This document shows, one piece after another, positions 7,808 through 16,265 of a stretch of DNA of 38,685 nt. The notes beneath the pieces are model-generated. The model made no database searches. It saw only the letters and a program-made list of their open reading frames with translations, and had not been told where the DNA came from. The stretch's first letter is position 1, and the number at the start of each line of letters is the position of its first letter. The DNA is from an uncultured Planctomycetota bacterium (lineage in GTDB: Bacteria > Planctomycetota > UBA1135 > GCA-002686595): the NCBI GenBank assembly GCA_903892045.1, contig CAITGX010000152.1, positions 1-38,685 of the forward strand, given 5' to 3'. Position numbers and translations under genes: made by a program.

Positions 7808-9754
7808 TCAGCCGCGGAAGCTGACGATCTCGGCCACGAAGAGGGGGCCCAAGTCCGCGAGCTTGGCTTGGCCGATGCCGCGGATGCCGCGCAGCTCGTC
7901 GAGGGTGGTGGGGCGCAGCGCCGCGAGTTCCTGCAGCGTGCGGTCGCCGAAGATCAGGTAGGGCGGGACGCCGCGCTCGCGCGCGAGGCGGCGGCGCAGG
8001 TTGCGCAGGCGCTCGAACAGCGTGGCGTCGACCGTGAGCTCGATCTCTGCGCCGTCGCTGGTGACCGCGGTGCGGCCGCTCCCCGCGCCATCGGGCTCGA
8101 ACGAGATCTTGCCGCGGCGCGTCGTCACGACGCGCGCCGGGGCCGCGCGGCGCGAGCGCGGCGGGACCGGCAGGTCGTAGAGCTGCACGTCGCGCTGCGC
8201 CTTCATGACCTCGACGCCCGTGCGCGTCAGCGACAGCGTGGGGTACTGGCCCGGTGCGACGCGCAGGTGGTCGAGGCCGACGAGCTGCTCGATCCAGTGG
8301 CGGATCTCGCGCGGGTGGCGCTCGTGCAGCAGGCCGAAGGTGCTGAGCCGGTCGTGGCCCGCGGCGCGGATGCGCTCGGTGGAGGCGCCGCGCAGCACGT
8401 CCGCGACGTGACCCGCTCCGTAGCGCTGCTCGCAGCGCACCACGCACGAGAGGATCATCTGCGCGACGCGCTGGGCGTCGGCGGCGGCGCGCAGTTCCCC
8501 GAGGCACACGTCGCAGGCGCCGCAGTTCTCGCCGCCGTTCCATTCCTGCCCGAAGTGCTGCACGAGGAAGCGGTGGCGGCAGGTGGCACTGGTCGCGAAG
8601 CCGTACATCTCGGAGAGCCGCGCGAGCGAGCGCTCGGCTTCCTGCGGATCGATCTCGACACCGGAGGCGCGCGCGTCGGAGTGGCTGCGCTCCTGCAGGT
8701 TGCGCCAGCCGTGGTAGTCCGCGCCGCTGTAGAGCATCACGCACTCGCTCGGGCCGCCGTCGCGTCCCGCGCGGCCGGTCTCCTGCGCGAACTGCTCGAC
8801 GCCCTTCGGCAGCGCGGCGTGCACCACGAAGCGCACGTCGGGGCGGTCGATGCCCATCCCGAAGGCCACCGTGGCGACGATGACCTCGATCTCCTCGGCG
8901 AGGAAGCGCGCCTGGTTCTCCTCGCGCGTCGCCGCGCCGAGGCCCGCGTGGTACGGCAGGCAGCGAATCCCGGCGCGCGCGAGCTCCGGCGCGAGCTCGT
9001 CGACGTCCGTGCGACGCAGGCAGTACACGATGCCAGCCTCGCCCGGGTGGCGGCGGATCACGGACAGCACCTGCTCGACCTCCTCGGCGCGCGGCAGGAA
9101 GCGGTAGGTCAAGTTCGCGCGGTCGAAGTTGCCGACGAGCACCTCCGGCTCGCGCAGCCCGAGCTGGCGCACGATGTCGGAGCGCACCTGCGGCGTGGCG
9201 GTGGCCGTGAAGGCCTGGATCGGCACGTTCGGCAGGAGCGTGCGCAGTTCGCCGATGCGGCGGTACTCCGGCCGGAAGTCGTGGCCCCAGTGGCTGATGC
9301 AGTGCGCCTCGTCGACCACCAGCGTCGCGAGGCCGAGCTGCGCCAGCTCCTCGATGAAGCCGGGCACGACGAAGCGCTCCGGCGAGACGAACAGGAGCTT
9401 CAGCGAGCCTGCGCGCAGGCGCTGGAAGACCTCGCGCTTCTCGCTCAGCTCCTGCGCGCTCGTGAGCATCGCCGCCTGCACGCCGCTCTCGGCGAGGCCC
9501 GCGATCTGGTCCTGCATGAGCGAGATCAGCGGGCTCAGCACGACCGTCAGGCCATCGCGGACGAGCGCCGGAGCCTGGTAGCAGAGACTCTTGCCGCCGC
9601 CGGTGGCGAGCACCACGAGCGCGTCGCGACGCTCGAGGCTGGCGAGCATCGCCTCGGCCTGCAACGGGCGGAACTCGGAATAGCCCCAGACGCGCGCGAC
9701 GACTTCGCGCAGCGCCTCCATGCCCTTCTCGCGTTCCAGAGTTCCGCTTCCCAT
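7808..9754 (-). CDS. recQ: ATP-dependent DNA helicase RecQ
   Basis: Protein of 648 aa, a full-length RecQ (3'-5' DNA helicase in recombination and stalled-fork repair). Helicase motifs in order are LATGGGKSLCYQAP (49-62), DEAHCISHWGHDF (148-160), FTATATPQVR, and VATVAFGMGIDRPDV leading to QETGRAGRDGG (motif VI). A Cys-rich zinc site follows (CRHRF, then NCGACDVC), then the RQC winged-helix region and a C-terminal HRDC domain (FERLRNLRRRLARERGVPPY to the end). I chose the ATG at 9754 (MGSGTLEREK). Another ATG at 9721 (MEALREV) has GAGAAGGG just upstream and would also keep the whole helicase core; a TTG at 9796 is unlikely. It lies 90 bases downstream of the DUF393 gene on the same strand. Confidence 0.95.
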   Translation of the reverse strand: MGSGTLEREKGMEALREVVARVWGYSEFRPLQAEAMLASLERRDALVVLATGGGKSLCYQAPALVRDGLTVVLSPLISLMQDQIAGLAESGVQAAMLTSAQELSEKREVFQRLRAGSLKLLFVSPERFVVPGFIEELAQLGLATLVVDEAHCISHWGHDFRPEYRRIGELRTLLPNVPIQAFTATATPQVRSDIVRQLGLREPEVLVGNFDRANLTYRFLPRAEEVEQVLSVIRRHPGEAGIVYCLRRTDVDELAPELARAGIRCLPYHAGLGAATREENQARFLAEEIEVIVATVAFGMGIDRPDVRFVVHAALPKGVEQFAQETGRAGRDGGPSECVMLYSGADYHGWRNLQERSHSDARASGVEIDPQEAERSLARLSEMYGFATSATCRHRFLVQHFGQEWNGGENCGACDVCLGELRAAADAQRVAQMILSCVVRCEQRYGAGHVADVLRGASTERIRAAGHDRLSTFGLLHERHPREIRHWIEQLVGLDHLRVAPGQYPTLSLTRTGVEVMKAQRDVQLYDLPVPPRSRRAAPARVVTTRRGKISFEPDGAGSGRTAVTSDGAEIELTVDATLFERLRNLRRRLARERGVPPYLIFGDRTLQELAALRPTTLDELRGIRGIGQAKLADLGPLFVAEIVSFRG

Positions 9755-9844
9755 CGCCCCAAGCCGCGATTGGACCCCGCCGCAGTCCGCGATCAAGCGT
9801 GGAAACCGGCTCGCGCGACTGTTTTTGCGACTTTCGAGCCTCGC

Positions 9845-10774
9845 TCAGTGCTCGAAACGACCGCGCAGGTCCGGCGGGAGCAGCGGACAGGCCTCCGTCG
9901 GCGGAGCGAAGAGGCGGCGGCGGACGCGCGCGACGCCGGAGTAGCCGAGGTCGAGCAGGGGCGCCGGCACGAGGGCGCCGAGCGTGGCGAGCAGGCGCCA
10001 CAGACCGCCGAGGCGCGCGGCGATGTGGCGTGCCGCGCGCGAGCGCACCAGCGTGCGACCGTCCGCGGTGCGCACGAGCACGCTGTCGGGGAGCTCGCGA
10101 GCCGTCGCGCTCGCGAACTCGCGCGCGAAGCACGCGCCACCGATGGGTGCGAAGGTGAGCGGCTCGGGCGAGCGATCCTCGGAGAGCACGAAGCGCACGC
10201 TGCGGTGGCACAGGCCGCAGGAGCCGTCATAGAAGACGCGCTCGGGGCCGTGTGCTCGCAGGCCTGGAATCCAGCCCGGGTCACAGGCGAGCAGGGCGTA
10301 GAAGATGGGGGCGAGCAGCGGTTCGCTGCGGAAGAGCCACCACGTCGCCAGCGAGCCCGCGCAAGCCGCGACAGCGAGGGCGCGCACGAAGTTGGGCAGC
10401 GTCCAGTTGCCGCGCGGATCGACGCGGCCGCGCGCATCGAGCGAGAGGAAGGGCGCGGGCGGGACCGCGAGGTGCAGGAGCACCGCGAGCGCGAGCCAGT
10501 GCACCTGCCCCGGGCCGCGCTCGCCGCCGATGAAGCCGGCGGCGATCAGGGTCGGCGCGAGCAGGAAGGCGCTCGCACGCTCCTTCCAGCCGAGCGCGAA
10601 CGCGAGGCTGAACGCGACTCCGGCGAGGTGCAGCGCGGCCTCGACGGGCTCGGCTCCCGGAGCGCGCAGCGCGAAGCGCGCGGCGACGGCGAGGCCGAAG
10701 AGCGCGCGCAGCACGCTGTACTGGCCGCCGGTCCAGCCGTTCTCCGGCGCAGCACGGGGAGGTGCGGGATTCAC
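9845..10774 (-). CDS. Membrane protein fused to a DUF393 (DCC) thiol-oxidoreductase-like domain
   Basis: Protein of 309 aa starting at GTG. The N-terminal half (about 20-165) is hydrophobic with around five possible membrane segments and GWKERASAFLLA, resembling the HTTM/DoxX-like membrane regions that sometimes accompany this family. The C-terminal half is DUF393: FYDGSCGLCHRSVRF, with the D-x-x-C-x-x-C signature at D183, C186 and C189. The C-x-x-C pair suggests redox or metal-binding chemistry, but no substrate is established for the family. Separate DUF393 proteins of about 130 aa are the common form, so the fusion places the redox domain at the membrane. It diverges from the TPR gene across only 60 bases, so the two promoters must be close together. 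Confidence 0.75.
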   Translation of the reverse strand: MNPAPPRAAPENGWTGGQYSVLRALFGLAVAARFALRAPGAEPVEAALHLAGVAFSLAFALGWKERASAFLLAPTLIAAGFIGGERGPGQVHWLALAVLLHLAVPPAPFLSLDARGRVDPRGNWTLPNFVRALAVAACAGSLATWWLFRSEPLLAPIFYALLACDPGWIPGLRAHGPERVFYDGSCGLCHRSVRFVLSEDRSPEPLTFAPIGGACFAREFASATARELPDSVLVRTADGRTLVRSRAARHIAARLGGLWRLLATLGALVPAPLLDLGYSGVARVRRRLFAPPTEACPLLPPDLRGRFEH

Positions 10775-10834
10775 GCCGCGCAGACGATGCGCGCGCGGCG
10801 CCGCGAAGTCAAACTGCGGTCCACGGAGGTCTCG

Positions 10835-11842
10835 ATGTCGCGCGCGTACCTTGCACTTCTTCCGCTCGTCCTCTCGCTTTCCTGTCAGTCCGCGCTGTCG
10901 AAGCCGGCGGCGAGGAACGGGACCGCGAGCGTGTCCGCCGCTGCCGACGTGAGCGCGTTGCGCCCAGTCCCGAGCGGTGCGCAGGCGGTCTCGCTGCTCG
11001 GCTCAGCGCTCTATCCACCGCTGCTCGCCTCGCTTGCGCAAGCGACGCGGCAGGGCCAGCTGGAGGCCGCGGAACGTGACCTCGAGGCGCATCCCGACGA
11101 TCCCGAGGCCCTGATCTGGGTGGGGCGGCGACTGGGCTACTTGGGCCGCTTTCGCGAGGCGATCGATGCGTTCACGCTCGGCGTGGAGCGCTTTCCCGAG
11201 GATGCGCGCTTCCTGCGCCACCGCGGTCACAGGCTGATCACCGTGCGCGAGTTCGAGCTTGCGGCGCGCGATCTCGAGCGAGCCGCCGAGCTCGAGCGCG
11301 GCCGGCCCGACACCGTCGAGCCCGACGGACAGCCCAACGCCGCTGGGATCCTGCTCGAGACGTTGCAGTCGAACATCCACTACCACCTCGGGCTTGCGCG
11401 CTTCCTTCAGGGCGACTTCGCGCGCGCGGAGCCGGCGTGGCGGCGCTGTCTCGAGCTCTCTACGAACGACGACAACCGCTGCTCCGCCACGTGGTGGCTA
11501 TGCAACACGCTGCGGCGGCTCGGGCGCGAGGACGAGGCTCGCAAGGTCGCCGCCGCGATCCGCGATCGAATGCAGATCGTCGACTACGACTCGTACCACG
11601 CGCTGTGCCTCGCGCACCGCGATGGCGCCGACATCGACGCACTCGCCGCGCGCGGCCGCACGGCGGGTCCGAATTCGAGCGACTTCGGCACGTTCCTGTT
11701 CGGCGCCGGGCACTTCGCACTGCTCGCCGGCGATCGCGAGCGCGCGCGCGCCCTCTTCGAGGAGTGCGCGCGCGGCCCTGCGTGGCATGCCTTCGGCTCG
11801 ATCGCCGCCGAGGCGGAGCTCGCGCGGCTGCGCGCCGACTGA
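10835..11842 (+). CDS. TPR-repeat protein, probably exported
   Basis: Protein of 335 aa. The ATG at 10835 has a strong ribosome site, GGAGGT, four bases upstream, among the best in the window. The N-terminus (MSRAYLALLPLVLSLSCQS) is a signal peptide, perhaps a lipoprotein one with Cys 17, although the -3 residue is not typical. The rest is alpha-helical tetratricopeptide repeats: one around residues 70-130 (DPEALIWVGRRLGYLGRFREAIDAF, then RFLRHRGHRLITVREFELAARDLERA), another near NIHYHLGLARFLQGDFARAEPAWRRCLEL, and a last one near the C-terminus. TPRs bind other proteins; the partner is unknown. Longer open frames upstream on this strand are antisense to recQ and are not real. Confidence 0.8.
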   Translation: MSRAYLALLPLVLSLSCQSALSKPAARNGTASVSAAADVSALRPVPSGAQAVSLLGSALYPPLLASLAQATRQGQLEAAERDLEAHPDDPEALIWVGRRLGYLGRFREAIDAFTLGVERFPEDARFLRHRGHRLITVREFELAARDLERAAELERGRPDTVEPDGQPNAAGILLETLQSNIHYHLGLARFLQGDFARAEPAWRRCLELSTNDDNRCSATWWLCNTLRRLGREDEARKVAAAIRDRMQIVDYDSYHALCLAHRDGADIDALAARGRTAGPNSSDFGTFLFGAGHFALLAGDRERARALFEECARGPAWHAFGSIAAEAELARLRAD

Positions 11843-11847
11843 AGGAA

Positions 11848-11890
11848 GCGACGGGCGCCGCGTCCCGCCGGGGGATGCGACGCCCGTCGT
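11848..11890. terminator. Strong bidirectional hairpin between convergent genes
   Basis: A long stem formed by CGACGGGCG (11849-11857) with CGCCCGTCG (11881-11889). It continues inward, after one mismatch, as eight more pairs (11859-11866 with 11872-11879, one G-T). It starts 6 bases after the TPR stop and ends 21 bases beyond the cysNC stop on the opposite strand, so it can end both transcripts. There is no T-run. Confidence 0.7.
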
Positions 11891-11910
11891 GTCCGTTGGA
11901 GTTCGACGGC

Positions 11911-13851
11911 TCAGCGCAGGAGCATGCGGCTCGCGAGCAGCTCGAGGATGCGCGCGACGTTGGCCTCGAGCGAGGTCGAGGCGGTGTCGAGGCGCAGGGC
12001 CGGGGCACTCGGGGCCTCGTAGGGCGTGTCGACGCCCGGGACGTTCGGGATCTCGCCCTTGCGGGCGCGGACGTAGAAGCCGGTCGTGTCGCGGCTCTCG
12101 CAGCTCGCGAGCGGCGCGTCGCAGAAGATCTCGAGGAAGCGCTCGGCACCGACGGCGGAGCGCGCGCGCTCGCGTTGCTCGGCGGTGGGCGACACGAAGG
12201 CCGCGATCACCACCTGGCCGTGGTCGTTCAGGAGCCTGGCGAGCTCGCCGGCGCGGCGCACGTGCTCGATGCGATCGCGCGCGGAGAACCCGAGGTCCGA
12301 CGAGAGGCCCTTGCGCAGCGACTCGCCGTCGAGGACCACCGACTGCACGCCGCGTTCGAAGAGCGTGGCCTCGAGCGCGTGGGCGAGCGAGCTCTTGCCG
12401 GAGCGCGGCAGGCCCGTGAGCCAGAGCGTGAAGGGGCGCTGGCCGATGCGGGCGGCGCGCGCCTCGGGGCTGATCGTGCCCGAGCCCGGCGTCAGGTTCG
12501 TGCCCGCGTCGCGCGAGCGGCGCTCGCGGTCGAGGGCCTGCTCGGCCGGCGTGCGGTCGAGGATCATGCCCGCGCCGACCGTCGCGTTGGTCATGCGATC
12601 GATCAGGATGAACGCGCCGGTGTGGCGGTTCTTCGAGTAGGCGTCTGCGGCGAGCGGCTTGGCGCACTCGAGCCGGATGCGGCCGATCTCGTTGAGGCCG
12701 AGCTGCGTGGCGTCCTCGCTCTTCAGCGTGTTGACGTCGATCTTGTAGCGCAGGTCCGTGACGGCGACGGGCGCCATCAGCGTGCTCTGCTTGATCAGGT
12801 ACTGTCGGCCGGGAGCGAGCGCGGCCTCGTTCATCCACACGACCATCGCCTCGACGCCGTGCTCGAGCGGCGGCGCGTTGTTCGGACGCGCGATCAGGTC
12901 GCCGCGGCTGATGTCGATCTCGCGGTCGAGCGTGATCGTGACGGCCATGCCCGGGCCCGCTTCCTCGCGCTCGGCGCCGGACACGAACACCTGCTTGACG
13001 AAGGCGCGACGCCCCGACGGCAGCGCCACGATCTCGTCGCCCTTGCGGAGGATGCCCGAGGCGAGCGTGCCCGCGAAGCCGCGGAAGTCGAGGTTGGGGC
13101 GCAGCACGAGCTGCACCGGCAGGCGCAGGTCGATCGAGTTGCGGTCGCCGGCGATGTGCACGGTCTCGAGGTAGTCGAGCAGCGGCGCGCCCTGGTACCA
13201 CGGCATGGTCGTCGAGCGACCGACGACGTTCTCGCCACGGCGCGCGCTCATGGGGATGAAGTGCACGTCGGGGATCGAGAGCCGTCCGAGGAACTCGGCG
13301 CAGTCATGGCGGATCTGCTCGAAGATGGCCTGCGAATACTCGACGAGGTCCATCTTGTTGACTGCGATGACCACGTGCTTGATGCCGAGCAGCGAGCAGA
13401 TGAAGGCGTGGCGGCGCGTCTGCGCGAGCACGCCCTTGCGTGCGTCGATCAGGATGATGGCGAGGTCCGAGGTCGAGGCCCCGGTCGCCATGTTGCGCGT
13501 GTACTGCTCGTGGCCGGGGGTGTCGGCGACGATGAACTTGCGGCGCGGCGTGCTGAAGTAGCGGTAGGCGACGTCGATCGTGATGCCCTGCTCGCGCTCG
13601 GCTTGCAGGCCGTCCATCAGGAGCGCGAAGTCGATCTCCTCGCCGGTCGTGCCGTAGCGCGTGGTGTCCTTCTTGAGCGTCTTGAGCTGGTCCTCGAACA
13701 CGCCCGCGGAGTCGTGCAGCAGGCGACCGATCAGGGTCGACTTGCCGTCGTCCACGGAGCCGCAGGTCAGGATGCGCAGCAGCTCCTTGCGCTGGTAATT
13801 CTCGAGCCAGCCATCGATGCCGACGCGGTCGAGCTCTTCTCCGTGCAGCAT
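11911..13851 (-). CDS. cysNC: Sulfate adenylyltransferase GTPase subunit fused to adenylylsulfate kinase (CysN-CysC)
   Basis: Protein of 646 aa. Residues 1 to about 450 are an elongation-factor-like GTPase, CysN: GSVDDGKSTL (31-40), DTPGHEQYTRN (110-120) and NKMD (165-168). GTP hydrolysis drives formation of adenylylsulfate (APS) by CysD. From about residue 477 comes an APS kinase domain that makes PAPS. Its P-loop reads GLPRSGKSS rather than the usual GLSGAGKST, followed by LDGESLRKGLSSDLGFS, AAFVSPTAEQR and a PYEAP segment. Lys and Ser of the P-loop are kept, so activity is plausible. The ATG overlaps the cysD stop by one base (TGATG). No PAPS or APS reductase is in the window, so the product may feed cysteine synthesis or sulfation elsewhere. 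Confidence 0.95.
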   Translation of the reverse strand: MLHGEELDRVGIDGWLENYQRKELLRILTCGSVDDGKSTLIGRLLHDSAGVFEDQLKTLKKDTTRYGTTGEEIDFALLMDGLQAEREQGITIDVAYRYFSTPRRKFIVADTPGHEQYTRNMATGASTSDLAIILIDARKGVLAQTRRHAFICSLLGIKHVVIAVNKMDLVEYSQAIFEQIRHDCAEFLGRLSIPDVHFIPMSARRGENVVGRSTTMPWYQGAPLLDYLETVHIAGDRNSIDLRLPVQLVLRPNLDFRGFAGTLASGILRKGDEIVALPSGRRAFVKQVFVSGAEREEAGPGMAVTITLDREIDISRGDLIARPNNAPPLEHGVEAMVVWMNEAALAPGRQYLIKQSTLMAPVAVTDLRYKIDVNTLKSEDATQLGLNEIGRIRLECAKPLAADAYSKNRHTGAFILIDRMTNATVGAGMILDRTPAEQALDRERRSRDAGTNLTPGSGTISPEARAARIGQRPFTLWLTGLPRSGKSSLAHALEATLFERGVQSVVLDGESLRKGLSSDLGFSARDRIEHVRRAGELARLLNDHGQVVIAAFVSPTAEQRERARSAVGAERFLEIFCDAPLASCESRDTTGFYVRARKGEIPNVPGVDTPYEAPSAPALRLDTASTSLEANVARILELLASRMLLR

Positions 13852-14759
13852 CAGAAGTAACCCTCCTTCTTCTTCTGCTCCATCGAGCCGGCCTCGTCGT
13901 AGTCGATCACGCGACCCTGCCGCTCGCTGGTGCGCGAGCGCAGCATCTCCTCGATCACCTCGCGCAGGTTCGTCGCCTGCGACTCGACCGCGCCCGTCAA
14001 GGGGTAGCAGCCGAGCGTGCGGAAGCGCACCGAGCGCATCTGGGGCTGCTCGCCCTCCTCGAGCGGCATGCGGTCATCGTCGCGCATGATCCACGTGCCG
14101 TTGCGGTTGAGCACTGGACGCGGCTTGGCGAAGTAGAGCGGGATCACGGGAATCTGCTCGCGGTAGATGTAGAGCCAGACGTCGAGCTCGGTCCAGTTCG
14201 AGAGCGGGAAGACGCGGATCGACTCGCCCTTGGCGACCTGCCCGTTGTAGAGGTTCCACAGCTCGGGCCGCTGGTTCTTCGGGTCCCACTGGTGGAAGCG
14301 ATCGCGGAAGCTGAACACGCGCTCCTTGGCGCGGCTCTTCTCTTCGTCGCGCCGCGCGCCGCCGAAGGCCGCGTCGAAGCCGTAGTGGGAGAGCGCCTGC
14401 TTGAGCGCCTCGGTCTTCATCACGTGCGTGTAGCGCTGGGTGCCCGCGTTGAAGGGCGTGATGCCCGACTTGACGCCGTCCTGGTTGATCCACTCGATCA
14501 GCTGGTGCCCGCGGCTCTTCACGAACTCGTCGCGGAAGCTGATCATCTCCTTGAACTTGAACGTGGTGTTCACGTGCAGGAGCGGGAAGGGCAGCTTGCC
14601 GGGCGCGAAGGCCTTCTCGGCGAGGCGCAGCATCGCGATCGAGTCCTTGCCGATCGAGAACAGCATCACCGGCTTCTCGAACTGCGCGACGACCTCGCGG
14701 ATGATCTGGATGCCCTCGGCCTCGAGCTCCTCGAGGTGGGTCAGTTGGAACGTGCTCAT
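13851..14759 (-). CDS. cysD: Sulfate adenylyltransferase subunit 2 (CysD)
   Basis: Protein of 302 aa, full length for CysD, the catalytic PP-loop ATP pyrophosphatase subunit that joins sulfate and ATP to give adenylylsulfate. The PP-loop reads [18 protein letters not shown]. Other family signatures are [56 protein letters not shown] and the [13 protein letters not shown] segment. The C-terminus ends EQKKKEGYF, like other CysD proteins. It is first in a two-gene operon with cysNC and tightly coupled to it. The 257-base upstream region (14760-15016) should hold the promoter. It contains two tandem 29-base repeats at its far end, but I recognised no riboswitch or clear regulator site. The ATG lacks an obvious Shine-Dalgarno sequence. 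Confidence 0.96.
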   Translation of the reverse strand: MSTFQLTHLEELEAEGIQIIREVVAQFEKPVMLFSIGKDSIAMLRLAEKAFAPGKLPFPLLHVNTTFKFKEMISFRDEFVKSRGHQLIEWINQDGVKSGITPFNAGTQRYTHVMKTEALKQALSHYGFDAAFGGARRDEEKSRAKERVFSFRDRFHQWDPKNQRPELWNLYNGQVAKGESIRVFPLSNWTELDVWLYIYREQIPVIPLYFAKPRPVLNRNGTWIMRDDDRMPLEEGEQPQMRSVRFRTLGCYPLTGAVESQATNLREVIEEMLRSRTSERQGRVIDYDEAGSMEQKKKEGYF

Positions 14760-14957
14760 GGGGTGGGGCTCGCGGGGGCTCTGGGGCGGGGTCTTCGGTC
14801 GTGGAGGCCTCGGGCCTTGATCGGCGTTGCCCTCGGTGGAGGCGCCGGGGTCGCGAGCGAGGCCGTCTAGGCTAGGCGCCGACGGGATTCACGCGCAACC
14901 AAGGCGCGCGACAACCTGCGCGCTGGCCCGGAAAAAGGTTCGCTCCGCGCGGAGGAG

Positions 14958-15015
14958 CTCGCGCCGCGCGACGATGCGCGGGGGACCTCGCGTCGCGCGA
15001 CGATGCGCGGGGGAC
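14958..15015. repeat. Two tandem copies of a 29-base hairpin-forming repeat
   Basis: Copy 1 is 14958-14986 and copy 2 is 14987-15015; they differ at one base (C at 14964, T at 14993). Each contains an inverted repeat with GCGCGG as right arm and a 6-base GACGAT loop; the left arm is CCGCGC in copy 1 and TCGCGC in copy 2. The pair abuts the stop codon of the radical SAM gene, so the two hairpins may act as its transcript end. Confidence 0.85.
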
Positions 15016-15016
15016 G

Positions 15017-16093
15017 CTAGTCCTCGGCCCAGTTGCCGGCGAGCTTGCCGTCGCTCGCGAAGGTGCGCGAGCGACGCGAGTTGTAGACGCTGACGAAGTA
15101 GGTGCAGCGTCGGCAGACGTCGGGGTAGTCGCCGCGCTCGTGGCGCTCGATCAGTGCACTGATGCGCTCGCCGGCCCAGATCGTCCCGAGCGGCTCGTCG
15201 TTCACGTTGCCGACGATCAGCTCGGCCTCGACGTCGCGGCAGGCGCAGGCATTGACGCGGCCGTCGGCGAGCACCACGGGCTTGGTGAAGAGCAGCTCGC
15301 ACGCGCCGCGCTTGTAGGGCATCTCGCGCGGCGGGAGCCCGACCGCCTCGAGCGCGGCCGGCGCGATCTTGCCAGCCCACGAGTCGTAGTCGGCCATGGG
15401 CGCGATCTCGACCTGGCCCGCGCGCCGGAACGCGTCGATGCGCTCGAACAGCTCGCCCTTGCAGTTCGCGTCGGGGCAGCGCAGCGCGAGCGTGAAGCGC
15501 AGCTTCGAGCCCGTGCGCTGCTTGAGCTCGAGCAGCGCGAGCACCGCATCGCGCGCGGCCTCGAACTTCTCGACGCCCATGATCGTGTTCCAGGTCTCGC
15601 GATCGAAGCCGCCCCAGGAGACGTGCACGTGCAGCTTCGAGGCGTACGCGAGCAGGCGCTCGGACTTCTCCGGCGTCATCAGGATCGCGTTGGTGTAGAA
15701 GCTGATGCCTTCGACGCGCTCGAGGCCCATCAAGTGCTCGAGGCGCTCGAAGAGGTGCTTGTCGACGAACGGGTCGCCGACGATCGGCGTGAGCGACACG
15801 TGGTGTCCGCCCATCTCGAGGTACTGCGCGACGACGCGCTCGAAGTCCTCCATCGACATGGTCTGCTTGCGGCGCTCCATCTGCGGGTAGGCGCAGAACA
15901 CGCAGCGCGCGTTGCAGATGTTGGTGCCTTCCACGTGCAGCCCGCGCGGGATGCGGCGCAGGCGCTCGAGCCGCGCGCGGATCGCGGCGCGCTGGAAGCG
16001 GAAATGCCACTCCGTGTCGAGCACGTCGAGCCAGCGCCGCACGCGGGCGCGGGCAGCGGGCGGGAGCAGCGAGCGCAGGAGCTTCTTCACCAC
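15017..16093 (-). CDS. Radical SAM/SPASM-domain enzyme
   Basis: Protein of 358 aa starting at GTG. The radical SAM cluster motif is C60-x3-C64-x2-C67 within EGTNICNARCVFCAYPQ. The TIM-barrel core continues through MGGHHVSLTPIVGDPF and ISFYTNAILMTPEKS. The C-terminal SPASM-like region has Cys at RGACELLF, VNACACRD and VCRRCTYF, enough for an auxiliary 4Fe-4S cluster. Family members modify peptides, sugars or cofactors by radical chemistry; many stand-alone ones of this type sit in polysaccharide or peptide-modification loci. No precursor peptide or glycosyltransferase lies next to it here, so I give no substrate. The N-terminal 50 residues are basic and helical. Flanking gaps of 257 and 172 bases suggest it is transcribed alone. 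Confidence 0.85.
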   Translation of the reverse strand: MVKKLLRSLLPPAARARVRRWLDVLDTEWHFRFQRAAIRARLERLRRIPRGLHVEGTNICNARCVFCAYPQMERRKQTMSMEDFERVVAQYLEMGGHHVSLTPIVGDPFVDKHLFERLEHLMGLERVEGISFYTNAILMTPEKSERLLAYASKLHVHVSWGGFDRETWNTIMGVEKFEAARDAVLALLELKQRTGSKLRFTLALRCPDANCKGELFERIDAFRRAGQVEIAPMADYDSWAGKIAPAALEAVGLPPREMPYKRGACELLFTKPVVLADGRVNACACRDVEAELIVGNVNDEPLGTIWAGERISALIERHERGDYPDVCRRCTYFVSVYNSRRSRTFASDGKLAGNWAED

Positions 16094-16190
16094 GGCGGGG
16101 CCCGGTGGGGCAAATCCTACTCGGAGGGGCCACCCGGCCCGCTTGAGCAGCGCGGCGGGGGAGCGGCCCGACCGGGCAGGGCACCCCCAG

Positions 16191-16225
16191 AAAACGCCGC
16201 AGGGCCCCAGCCGCGGGACCCTGCG
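16191..16225 (-). terminator. Intrinsic terminator after the alpha/beta-hydrolase-like gene
   Basis: A 7-bp perfect stem (16198-16204 with 16219-16225) is followed on the minus strand by GCG and TTTT (16194-16191). It lies about 40 bases past the hydrolase stop. A 14-base perfect palindrome, GCCCCGCGCGGGGC (16241-16254), sits between that stop and this hairpin. Confidence 0.6.
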
Positions 16226-16265
16226 CGTCGCGAACGGTGAGCCCCGCGCGGGGCCCCGCTCCGGG

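Noticed and set aside
7781-10834. Upstream extension of the TPR protein frame to a 1353-residue protein
   Set aside because: The added part is antisense to recQ and the DUF393 gene; the ATG at 10835 has a strong ribosome site and begins a signal peptide.
14958-15015. Possible CRISPR repeats of 29 bases
   Set aside because: The two copies are head-to-tail with no spacer between them and there are no cas genes.
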